From an uncultured Mollicutes bacterium (GTDB lineage: Bacteria > Bacillota_I > Bacilli_A > RFN20 > CAG-826): 64,000 nt of DNA. The notes beneath the pieces are model-generated. The model was not told the DNA's origin and made no database searches. It saw nothing but the letters and a program-made list of their open reading frames with translations. Of this stretch, positions 17,391 to 24,874 are shown in pieces. A program made the position numbers and the translations under genes. How positions within the stretch are numbered: the first letter of the stretch is position 1; each line of letters begins with the position of its first letter. The stretch is from assembly GCA_900540365.1 (NCBI GenBank), contig UQFN01000003.1, forward strand, positions 62,001-126,000, given 5' to 3'.

Positions 17391-17870
17391 TTAACAAATA
17401 CAAACTTTTTCGAATTTAGCATTTTTACTCATTAATTGAGATAAAAATTCTTTATAATAAGCTACTATTTTCCTTGTATAAAGTTCATCTACGTAAATTC
17501 TTCCTTCATTTATTAATTCATCGTTTATAATTAGATTTTTACTTAAACGATGTATTTTATGAATTAAAGCAACATATTTTTCATTATTATTAAACAAATT
17601 AATTTTCCCTACATTAATTCCAATTGTATCAATATTTCTAGATTCTGAAACTATTGGACAAATTATTGTAGTATTATCTTTTTGAGATGAATCTTCTAAA
17701 ACAATACCTAAAAAATGATTATTATTATAATCTTTAAATCTAATTATTTGATTCTTAAATAGTAATAAAATATTTTTATTTTTCCCTATTAAAGAAAAAT
17801 TTGCCCATTCTAATTGACTTATCAAACGATTGTTATCAAAAAATACTTTATAAATTACTTCCTTTTTCAT
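17391..17870 (-). CDS. Hypothetical protein with PemK/MazF-like core
   Basis: A 159-residue protein I do not recognise with certainty. Residues about 50-125 follow the PemK/MazF pattern: FLGIVLED, then TTIICPIVSE where MazF has its Pro-containing strand, then VALIHKIHRLSKNLI at the place of the MazF LLEQIRTIDKQRL helix. The N-terminal 45 residues and the Cys-ending tail have no match known to me. If it is a MazF relative it could be an endoribonuclease toxin, but no antitoxin gene is adjacent. GAGGTG precedes the ATG, directly after a strong hairpin. It lies 140 bp from dif. Confidence 0.5.
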   Translation of the reverse strand: MKKEVIYKVFFDNNRLISQLEWANFSLIGKNKNILLLFKNQIIRFKDYNNNHFLGIVLEDSSQKDNTTIICPIVSESRNIDTIGINVGKINLFNNNEKYVALIHKIHRLSKNLIINDELINEGRIYVDELYTRKIVAYYKEFLSQLMSKNAKFEKVCIC

Positions 17871-17885
17871 TTTTCACCTCATTTC

Positions 17886-17925
17886 GGCTGTAATTAAACG
17901 TATAAGGGACCATTTAGTTACAGCC
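17886..17925 (-). promoter_or_regulatory. Strong hairpin just upstream of the MazF-like gene's ribosome binding site
   Basis: Arms GGCTGTAA/TTACAGCC plus TAAA/TTTA pair across one mismatch (12 pairs), with a 14-base loop containing GGTCCCT on the minus strand. The 3' arm ends four bases before the ATGAGGTG ribosome binding site region, so it could affect translation. It has no T-run, so it is not a standard terminator. Confidence 0.6.
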
Positions 17926-17950
17926 ATCTATGGAAAGCAAGAGGTTAAAA

Positions 17951-17997
17951 CACCCCTTATGTATACAAGTCGCTTCCAAAATGAATTGTTGGGGGGT
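17951..17997 (-). ncRNA. Repeated hairpin element, copy B (after importer permease)
   Basis: On the minus strand this reads ACCCCCCAACAA, a variable loop, GCGACTTGT and AAGGGG. It aligns without gaps to copy A at 41248-41296, with 27 of the first 33 bases identical. The CCCC and GGGG ends and the ACAA/TTGT inner parts can pair. It starts about 9 bases after the permease stop. Unlike copy A, no clear open reading frame follows its G-rich end. Confidence 0.6.
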
Positions 17998-18005
17998 AAT
18001 TTTGA

Positions 18006-18785
18006 TTATTTTTTTAAAAAATTTCTTTTTATTAAATAAATTAAAGAGTCTAAAATGATAAAAATAATTAAAATAATAATGATTAGAGCGTATATATTTA
18101 CAAATTCGTTATTTGTATATGATAAATATAAAATTCTTCCTAAACCTTCTAATGTTAAAGAGTTCATAAGTACTTCTGCAGTAATTTCGACTTTTAAAGC
18201 TAATCCAAATGAAGTTAAAAAAGAAACAATAATATAAGGAAAAGCTAATGGAATCATAACTTTAAAAATCGAATTAAAATTATATAATCCTTCAATTCTT
18301 AGTGATCTAATAATATTTTCGTCTAAATTATTTATTCCAGATTTAATTCCTTCATACATAATTGGAAAAATAACCATAAATACAATAATTATCGCTCCAA
18401 CTAACTTATTAAGAGGTAAATATACAAAGATAATAAAAACAAAGCATGGAACTGGAATGCATTTAAATGTAGCAATAATTGGTCTTAATATTAAATCAAC
18501 TTTTTTAAATAATCCTCCTAAAATGCCAAAAATAAAAGCAAAAACAAAAGATATTAATAAAGATAATAAAGTTCTTAATAAAGTATATCCAATTCCTGTA
18601 TAAGTACTTTTTTGACTTAAAAATCTTCCAAAAGCTTGAAATATTTCATTTAACGAAGGAAAAATAATTGTATTTCCACTAAATAAATGGAGAAATTCTA
18701 ATATTAAAAGCATTAAAAAAACTCCAATTCCCATAAAGACAATTTCGATTAAGTTATTTCTAAGGGTGGAGTTTAATTTCTTCAT
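18006..18785 (-). CDS. ABC importer permease (TauC/SsuC/ThiX-like)
   Basis: A 259-residue inner-membrane permease with about six hydrophobic helices (first near residues 12-30). It carries the coupling-helix region of binding-protein-dependent permeases (PYIIVSFLTSFGLALKVEITAEVL, split here as SFLTSFGLALKVEITAEVL). It is of the nitrate/sulfonate/thiamine-precursor transporter type; the substrate is not readable. It begins four bases after the binding-protein gene. The expected ATPase gene is not in this operon or window. A hairpin element follows the stop. Confidence 0.82.
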   Translation of the reverse strand: MKKLNSTLRNNLIEIVFMGIGVFLMLLILEFLHLFSGNTIIFPSLNEIFQAFGRFLSQKSTYTGIGYTLLRTLLSLLISFVFAFIFGILGGLFKKVDLILRPIIATFKCIPVPCFVFIIFVYLPLNKLVGAIIIVFMVIFPIMYEGIKSGINNLDENIIRSLRIEGLYNFNSIFKVMIPLAFPYIIVSFLTSFGLALKVEITAEVLMNSLTLEGLGRILYLSYTNNEFVNIYALIIIILIIFIILDSLIYLIKRNFLKK

Positions 18786-18789
18786 TTAA

Positions 18790-19728
18790 TTATTTTAATA
18801 TATTTAAGAAAGAATTTATATCATCGATTGTAAAATTTACTGCAGGATCAACAATTCCAAATTGATTTGCACCATTATTTTGTAAATTAAACATAATATT
18901 TTCATTAAACCCATATCTAGCAGCTTGTGTTTTAAGATCTTCGCTATAAGAATGCATAGTTTCTTTAACTTTTGTTGGATTATTTAAGGCATCTGCAAGC
19001 ATTTGATTAACTTTATTTTTAAAAGCCGCAACTTCATCTTGATGATTTTCTTTATATGTTTTATTTACAAATAAACCTGCTTGTGGGATGTAATCAACAT
19101 TATATAATTCTTTAAATTTATCCTTAATGTTAATGTCTACTCCATTTTTAACTAAATTATCAAAATCAGAATTACTACTTCTTAAAGAAAATAAAGCTGG
19201 TTGAGCAATAAAAATCCAATCAATTTGTTGATTATTTACTTTTCCTTCAGCGTCAATACTTTTTAAATAACTACTTAAATCAGTTACAGAAGCAAATAAA
19301 TTATCCATTGGAGCATCTTGATATAATTTAGTATAAACTTTATTAGGAATTAAATTTTTGTTACCAAAACCTACGATATAATCATCATTTGTTGGTACAT
19401 CATCAAGAGTTTTATTTATTCCAATTAAATGGAAATTACCTCCCGTAAGTAAACTAACAAACTCATAATTAGATTTATTTTGATTTTGGAAAGTTATACC
19501 ATTAATGCTATCAAAAATTAAATATTTATAATTATTTGCAACAAAATTATCTTTAACTTCGTTTGTGTTAGTTGTAACGATTACTTCATTATTAAGAGCT
19601 ACTTCTTCATATAAAGCTAAAGTTGGAGCTCCACTTGGCATTAATAAAAAATTTTCAGGTTCTGAAGTTGATGAACAACCTACAAGTAAAAAACTGCATG
19701 CAAAAATTGCTAAAAAACGATTTTTCAT
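18790..19728 (-). CDS. ABC importer substrate-binding lipoprotein
   Basis: A 312-residue exported lipoprotein. The signal peptide ends in lipobox LLVGC with Cys18 as the lipidated residue; LspA for processing is encoded at 55049-55642. The mature part begins with a Ser/Thr linker, then LMPSGAPTLALYEEV, typical of NMT1/SsuA-type binding proteins that recognise small sulfonates, nitrate or pyrimidines. It follows the deoB stop by one base and precedes the permease. The substrate is unknown. Confidence 0.82.
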   Translation of the reverse strand: MKNRFLAIFACSFLLVGCSSTSEPENFLLMPSGAPTLALYEEVALNNEVIVTTNTNEVKDNFVANNYKYLIFDSINGITFQNQNKSNYEFVSLLTGGNFHLIGINKTLDDVPTNDDYIVGFGNKNLIPNKVYTKLYQDAPMDNLFASVTDLSSYLKSIDAEGKVNNQQIDWIFIAQPALFSLRSSNSDFDNLVKNGVDINIKDKFKELYNVDYIPQAGLFVNKTYKENHQDEVAAFKNKVNQMLADALNNPTKVKETMHSYSEDLKTQAARYGFNENIMFNLQNNGANQFGIVDPAVNFTIDDINSFLNILK

Positions 19729-19729
19729 A

Positions 19730-20926
19730 TTATTTAAATAACTCCTTAATATTTTCGCCGATCATTGATTGATCTTTATTTAAATTAAAATTAAATAAAA
19801 TCGAGGCACCAATGTCAGCAAATGAATTTCTTTCAGGTAAATTTTTACCATCATTAATTGATTTAGAATATATTAATAAAGGGACATTTTCACGGGTATG
19901 ATCAGTTCCTTTCCAAGTTGGATCATTACCATGATCAGCTGTAATCATTAATAAATCATCATCTTTCATATTATTAATTAAAACTTTTAATTCTTTATCA
20001 AAAGTTTCAATTGCATTACCATAACCAACTGGATTTCTTCGATGTCCAAATTCACTATCAAATTCAACTAAATTTACAAAGCAAAAACCTTCTTTAAAGT
20101 TTTTATCATTAATAATTTCAATAGTTTTTTCCATTCCATCAGAATTTGAGGTAGTATGAACGGTTGAAGTTACTCCACAACCATTAAAAATATCATTGAT
20201 TTTACCAACACATTTTACATCATAATTAGCTTCTTTTAATATATCCATTGCAGTAATTCCACTAGGTGAAATCGTATAATCATGACGATTTGATGTACGT
20301 TTAAAATTATCTTTATTAGTTCCTATAAATGGACGAGCAATAACTCTACCTACAAACCATTCAGGTTTTAAAGTTAATTTTCTTGCAATTTCACAACATC
20401 TATATAATTCATTTAAACCCATTGTTTCTTCATGTCCACAAAGTTGAAGGACACTATCACTACTTGTATAAATAATTAAAGCATTTTCTTTCATGCATTG
20501 TTCACCAAGTTGTTTTAAGATCTCAGTGCCACTTGCTGCATAATTTCCAATTAATTTATGACCAGTTTCTTTTTCTAATTCATCAATTAATTCTTTAGGA
20601 AAACCAGTATCGGTAAAAGTTTGGAATGGTTTAGTTGTTAAAATACCCATCATTTCCCAGTGTCCAGTCATTGTATCTTTACCATTACTTGCTTCTTTTA
20701 AAACTAAAGAATAACTATTTTTATGATTAACTTTAGTTGTTCCCTTAATTTCATCTAAATCTGCAATCCCTAATGAGTTAAGAGTTGGAATATTTAAACC
20801 ATTTGGAAAATGTTTACTAATATGTTTAAAAGTATTGCTACCTTCATCACCAAACTTATTAGCATCAAGGGCTTTTCCAATTCCTAAGCTATCCATAACT
20901 ATTAATATAATTCTTTTAAATTTCAT
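19730..20926 (-). CDS. deoB: Phosphopentomutase DeoB
   Basis: Metal-dependent mutase interconverting (deoxy)ribose 1- and 5-phosphates in nucleoside salvage. The 398-residue length is typical. Alkaline-phosphatase-fold motifs are present: IVMDSLGIGKALDANKFGDEGSNT at the N-terminus (metal Asp), GKDTMTGHWEM with the phosphorylated Thr, and ITADHGNDPTWKGTDHTRE near the C-terminus. TGGAGAT precedes the ATG. It lies next to the Xer recombinase gene as in Bacillus ripX-drm. Confidence 0.95.
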   Translation of the reverse strand: MKFKRIILIVMDSLGIGKALDANKFGDEGSNTFKHISKHFPNGLNIPTLNSLGIADLDEIKGTTKVNHKNSYSLVLKEASNGKDTMTGHWEMMGILTTKPFQTFTDTGFPKELIDELEKETGHKLIGNYAASGTEILKQLGEQCMKENALIIYTSSDSVLQLCGHEETMGLNELYRCCEIARKLTLKPEWFVGRVIARPFIGTNKDNFKRTSNRHDYTISPSGITAMDILKEANYDVKCVGKINDIFNGCGVTSTVHTTSNSDGMEKTIEIINDKNFKEGFCFVNLVEFDSEFGHRRNPVGYGNAIETFDKELKVLINNMKDDDLLMITADHGNDPTWKGTDHTRENVPLLIYSKSINDGKNLPERNSFADIGASILFNFNLNKDQSMIGENIKELFK

Positions 20927-20954
20927 AATTTTATCTCCAATACAACATTATAAT

Positions 20955-21842
20955 TTACTTTCTTTTTGAATACAAATCTAAAGCATCTAATATTTTTTTT
21001 GTCGATAAATGCGTATAAATTTGTGTTGTTTCGATTTTTGAATGACCTAATAATTCTTGTACAACTCTTAAGTCTGCTCCGTTTTCAAGTAAATGTGTAG
21101 CGAAGCTATGTCTTAATGTATGAGGAGAAATTTTTTTATCAATTCCTGCTCTTTTTGCATATTTATTAAGTTCAACAAAAAAATATTGTCTTGTTAAAGG
21201 TTTTCCATCTTTTTTATTTATAAATAGATACTTACTTTTTGAAAAAACTTTATTATTTTTATTTTGACTTAAATAATTATTTAAATATTCAAGAGCTATA
21301 TAATTAAGTGGAACAAAACGTTCTTTATTTCCTTTTCCTTTTAAAGTAATTAATTTCTCTTCAAAATTAATTGATCTTTTTTCTAAATTTATTAATTCAC
21401 TAACACGTAAACCAGCACTATACATTACTAAAACCATAGTTTTATCACGATATTCAGTTGGTTTTGTTTCATCAAAAACACTTAATAAGTTTTTTATTTC
21501 ATCTATACTTAAAAAGGTTGGAATATGCTTTTCTTTTTTTGGTAATATAACTTCTTTAACTAAATTTGTAGCAATCTTTTCATTTTCTAAAAAAAGAAAG
21601 AAATTCTTAATTGTAGAAATTCTTCTTGAAATAGTCGAACTTTTTAAATCATTTAAAGATTGTTCATAAATAAAATTATCAATTAATTCATCATTTAAAT
21701 CATCAACAGTTTTAATATTAGGAAAATATTTTAAAAACACTTTAAAATCATCCTTATAATCTGGAATAGTTGATTTAATATTAAGGCCTTCTTCAACCGC
21801 TTTATATTCTAAAAAAAGTTCGATAGCATCATTTATATCCAT
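20955..21842 (-). CDS. Tyrosine recombinase of XerC/XerD type
   Basis: Site-specific recombinase of 295 residues that would act at dif to resolve chromosome dimers. It has an N-terminal SAM-like DNA-binding domain (residues 1-90). The catalytic residues are all present: Arg in SAGLRVSELINL, Lys near KGKGNKERFVPL, His and Arg in SPHTLRHSFATHLL, His in LLGHSKIETTQIYTH, and the Tyr in that last motif. Position beside deoB matches Bacillus ripX (xerD). Only one Xer gene is in view, so XerC and XerD cannot be told apart by context alone. A one-base gap after dinB indicates coupling. Confidence 0.92.
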   Translation of the reverse strand: MDINDAIELFLEYKAVEEGLNIKSTIPDYKDDFKVFLKYFPNIKTVDDLNDELIDNFIYEQSLNDLKSSTISRRISTIKNFFLFLENEKIATNLVKEVILPKKEKHIPTFLSIDEIKNLLSVFDETKPTEYRDKTMVLVMYSAGLRVSELINLEKRSINFEEKLITLKGKGNKERFVPLNYIALEYLNNYLSQNKNNKVFSKSKYLFINKKDGKPLTRQYFFVELNKYAKRAGIDKKISPHTLRHSFATHLLENGADLRVVQELLGHSKIETTQIYTHLSTKKILDALDLYSKRK

Positions 21843-21843
21843 A

Positions 21844-23034
21844 TTATTTCTTTAAATCACTTAGCTTTTTAAAAGCTTCTTTATTCATTTCACGATTTAA
21901 CTCATTTATTATAACAAAAGTTTTGTTTTCTTTTTCTTGAATTTGATAATTGAATAAGTTTAATTGGGTATTAACTTCATTTTTATTTTTAAAATTTTTT
22001 AATGAAAAACCAATTAAACGTATAATTTCGAAATTAAAATGTTCTTTAAATAGGTGTAAAGTTTCTTTTAAGATATATTCGTAATTATCTGTATAACTAG
22101 AAAAAGTTTTACTAAATGAAGTTTGTTTAAAATGAGTTTCTGAAGCAGCATCTTTATAATTTATTGTGATAGTTTTAGCAAGTTTTTCTTCTCTTTTTAA
22201 AGATTCACAAACCGATTTAACTTCTTTAGTTAAAATATCAATAATAATATTTTCTTCATTTGTATCATAATCTAAAGTACGACTCATTCCAATCGATTTA
22301 GGATCGTTATCACTTAAATCTATTTGATCATCACTATTTCCTTCTAATAAATCGCAAATTGATTCACTAAACTTTCCTAGTGTATTTATGAGCTCTGGGT
22401 CGTTATTTTTAGCTTTATAATATAAATCACCAATTGTGTAAATACCAATTTGATTTAATCGTGGAACTGTTTTTCTTCCAACTCCAAAGAAATTTTTAAC
22501 TGGTAAAGGAAATAAGATTTTTTCAATATCTTTATTTCTTATAATCGTAATTCCTAAGGGTTTATGAATATCGCTTGCCATTTTAGCAATAAATTTAGTT
22601 GTTCCTACTCCAATTGAGCATTTTAAATTTAAATCTTTAAAAACTCCTTGTTGAATTTCAATCAAAATTGACTTTATATCTTTCTTATTTTTATAAAAAT
22701 AATCCGTTAAATCCACAAAACATTCATCAATCGACATCGGTTCTATTTTTGATGAATATTTTTTTAAATAATGAAAAAATTCACGCGATAATAGCTGATA
22801 AAAAGGGAAATCTGAATTAATTATCTTAATATTTGGGCAAAGCATTTTTGCTTGAAAGGTTGGCATTCCACTATGAATGCCGTATTCTCTAGCTTTATAT
22901 GAACAAGTTGAAACAATACCTCTACGTCCATCACCACCGACAATAAAAGCTTCATTTTCTAATGAAGGATTTTTGATTTCCTCTGCTCGGCAGAAGAATG
23001 CATCCAAGTCGCAGTGAAGAATAATACGTTTCAT
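21844..23034 (-). CDS. dinB: DNA polymerase IV (Y-family, DinB)
   Basis: Error-prone translesion polymerase, 396 residues. Catalytic motifs: HCDLDAFFCRAEE at the N-terminus (metal Asp and steric-gate Phe region), STCSYKAREYGIHSGMP, and PMSIDECFVDLTD with the catalytic Asp-Glu. The helix-hairpin-helix thumb (FFGVGRKTVPRLNQIGIYTIGDL) and a little-finger domain complete it. The C-terminus lacks an obvious beta-clamp QLxLF peptide, although TQLNLFNY near residue 365 is a good candidate. The 37 bases before the ATG are entirely a phased TAGTA array, with no Shine-Dalgarno. Confidence 0.95.
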   Translation of the reverse strand: MKRIILHCDLDAFFCRAEEIKNPSLENEAFIVGGDGRRGIVSTCSYKAREYGIHSGMPTFQAKMLCPNIKIINSDFPFYQLLSREFFHYLKKYSSKIEPMSIDECFVDLTDYFYKNKKDIKSILIEIQQGVFKDLNLKCSIGVGTTKFIAKMASDIHKPLGITIIRNKDIEKILFPLPVKNFFGVGRKTVPRLNQIGIYTIGDLYYKAKNNDPELINTLGKFSESICDLLEGNSDDQIDLSDNDPKSIGMSRTLDYDTNEENIIIDILTKEVKSVCESLKREEKLAKTITINYKDAASETHFKQTSFSKTFSSYTDNYEYILKETLHLFKEHFNFEIIRLIGFSLKNFKNKNEVNTQLNLFNYQIQEKENKTFVIINELNREMNKEAFKKLSDLKK

Positions 23035-23036
23035 AA

Positions 23037-23074
23037 TACTTATATATTACTATAAATATACTAAATAACTACTA
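23037..23074 (-). repeat. Phased TAGTA array, copy 5 (4 units, 11-bp period)
   Basis: On the minus strand, TAGTA at 23074, 23063 and 23052 and AAGTA at 23041 are exactly 11 bp apart. The TAG of the first unit is itself the xseB stop codon, and the last unit ends two bases before the dinB ATG. The whole xseB-dinB gap is therefore this array. Confidence 0.75.
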
Positions 23075-23257
23075 TTTTAATTTTTCTAGCTTTTCTTTTG
23101 CTTCTTCAATATTTTTTTCAATATCGCTAATTAATGTGTTTGCTTCTTTTAGTAATTTTAGACTTTCATCCAATGTAACACTAGAATCAGAGACTTTTTG
23201 AGCAATCTCTTCTACTCTTTTAATTTTTTCTTCAATCGATAAATTTTTACTTGCCAT
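23072..23257 (-). CDS. xseB: Exodeoxyribonuclease VII small subunit
   Basis: A 61-residue helical subunit of exonuclease VII. The family core is EEKIKRVEEIAQKVSDSSVTLDE, split by charged heptads, followed by a long coiled coil to the C-terminus. I chose the ATG at 23257 because GAGGA lies eight bases upstream; an ATG five codons earlier overlaps that ribosome binding site. It overlaps the end of xseA by 11 bases, so the two subunits are co-translated. Its stop codon is the first TAG of a phased array. Confidence 0.9.
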   Translation of the reverse strand: MASKNLSIEEKIKRVEEIAQKVSDSSVTLDESLKLLKEANTLISDIEKNIEEAKEKLEKLK

Positions 23258-24458
23258 ATTTAATATCCTCAACTTTCGCTTTTATTTGCCCACGTTTCAT
23301 TTCAATATATATTTTTTCATTAATATTAACTTTATCAATATCACTTACATATTCATTATTTTCATTTAAAATTAAGGCATATCCTTTTTCTAAAAGCTTT
23401 TTTGGATTGGTTTTAGATAAAATCTCTTTGCTTAAATTTACTTTATTTTGAAAATTAATAATTTTATTATTTATTTCATTTACAATATTAATTTTTATTT
23501 TTTCTAAGACATTAATCTTATTTTTAAATACAATATTAATATCTTTAAAAGCTTCATTTGCCTTTAATTTAGATAAAATCATTTCAAAATTAGCTAGTTT
23601 TTTAGATACTTGATCAAAAATATATTGATAATTCATATCTAAGTTATTTAAAAGTTCATGATAATCTATAACTGCTAATTCTGCTGCTCCAGTTGGAGTT
23701 GAAGCATATTTATCAGCTGCAAAATCACTAAATGTTCGATTAATTTCATGACCAATTGCCGCAATCAATGGGGTTTTTAATTCATAAATTGTTTTAACAA
23801 CATTTTCGTCATCAAAAGCATTTAAATCATCACTAGCTCCACCACCTCTTCCTAAAATAATTAAATCAAGGTGGTTTTCATCAGCTAATTTTAAATTTTT
23901 AACAATATCTTCAGGGGCTTTTTCGCCTTGAACTAAGCATTCATAAAAAACTAAGTTCAAAATGGGCATTCTTCTTAACAAATTTATTTTAAAATCTTGA
24001 CTAGCTGCACTATTTTTTCCAGTTATAATACCTATATTAATAGGAAATCTAGGTAATTCTTTTTTATGCGAATCATCAAAATAACCTAATTTATTTAATT
24101 TTTCTTTTAATTTTTCTTTTTGTAATAATAAATTGCCCTTACCAAAAGAATATAATTTTTTAACAATTATTTGATATGTACCACTTGCTGTATATGTTGA
24201 TAAATTGCCTTCAACAATAACATCATCACCATTTTTAAAATCAAAATCAATTAAACTATAATCAAATTTAAAAATTACTCCTGAAATAATTGATTTTTCA
24301 TCTTTTAAAGAAAAATAATGATGGCCAGATCTATTTGGTCCTTTATAATTTGTAATTTCTCCACGAATAGAAATATTTTGAAAATATTCAAAATTTAAAA
24401 ATAAATCATGAATAAACTGATTAATTTCGCTAACACTAAAATATTTAATCTCTTCCAT
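23247..24458 (-). CDS. xseA: Exodeoxyribonuclease VII large subunit
   Basis: Catalytic subunit of exonuclease VII, degrading single-stranded DNA into acid-soluble oligonucleotides. The 403 residues comprise an N-terminal OB fold (FQNISIRGEITNYKGPNRSGHHYFSLKD) and the catalytic core. The core has the family signature IGIITGKNSAASQDF, then LGRGGGASDDLNAFDDE and AIGHEINRTFSDFAAD. A long coiled coil precedes the C-terminus. It overlaps nusB by 14 bases at its start and xseB at its end, matching the Bacillus nusB...xseA-xseB order. Confidence 0.95.
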   Translation of the reverse strand: MEEIKYFSVSEINQFIHDLFLNFEYFQNISIRGEITNYKGPNRSGHHYFSLKDEKSIISGVIFKFDYSLIDFDFKNGDDVIVEGNLSTYTASGTYQIIVKKLYSFGKGNLLLQKEKLKEKLNKLGYFDDSHKKELPRFPINIGIITGKNSAASQDFKINLLRRMPILNLVFYECLVQGEKAPEDIVKNLKLADENHLDLIILGRGGGASDDLNAFDDENVVKTIYELKTPLIAAIGHEINRTFSDFAADKYASTPTGAAELAVIDYHELLNNLDMNYQYIFDQVSKKLANFEMILSKLKANEAFKDINIVFKNKINVLEKIKINIVNEINNKIINFQNKVNLSKEILSKTNPKKLLEKGYALILNENNEYVSDIDKVNINEKIYIEMKRGQIKAKVEDIKYGK

Positions 24459-24873
24459 TTAATGCTTTATCTAAAACAGCGTTTACAAATCGATAATCAC
24501 GTTCATCACCATATTTTTTAGCAAGTTTCACGGCGATATTAATTATTACGGCTTTATCACTATCTTTGATATAAAAAAATTCACAATATGACAAGATTAA
24601 AATTGCTTGCATACAATAGTTAAGACGATTAAATGCCCATTTATCGAGATATTTTTCAATATTAGTTATTGCAACATTTTGATTTTTTAAAGAAATTAAA
24701 AGTAATTCACGAATATAAATATCAACATCTTTATATTCTTGATTGAAAACAAGCTCAATTAGTGATTCAAAACTAATTAATTGATTACATTTTTCTAGCA
24801 TTAAAAAAGCATACATTGTTTGTACAGCTAAATCATGAGCTTTATTACGACTAACTATATTTACATTTTCCAT
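24445..24873 (-). CDS. nusB: Transcription antitermination factor NusB
   Basis: All-helical RNA-binding protein of rRNA antitermination complexes. From the ATG at 24873 it has 142 residues, the normal length. The N-terminal RNKAHDLAVQTMYAFLML matches the family's RxxAxQxLYQ segment, and the C-terminal VIINIAVKLAKKYGDERDYRFVNAVLD is characteristic. An upstream ATG at 24927 would add 18 residues overlapping the previous gene and is not needed. The chosen start lies one base after the Asp23-family stop, suggesting coupling. The neighbour pair matches Bacillus yqhY-nusB. Confidence 0.92.
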   Translation of the reverse strand: MENVNIVSRNKAHDLAVQTMYAFLMLEKCNQLISFESLIELVFNQEYKDVDIYIRELLLISLKNQNVAITNIEKYLDKWAFNRLNYCMQAILILSYCEFFYIKDSDKAVIINIAVKLAKKYGDERDYRFVNAVLDKALNGRD

Positions 24874-24874
24874 C

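Noticed and set aside
17872..17928. A 17-codon frame starting ATGGCTGTAACT on the minus strand, as a leader peptide for the MazF-like gene
   Set aside because: There is no ribosome binding site before it, and its codons coincide with the hairpin arms, so the frame is likely incidental.
3524..23074. The arrays as CRISPR or plasmid-type iterons
   Set aside because: Units are 11 bp with only five conserved bases, no spacers of CRISPR size, and no cas or rep genes in the window.
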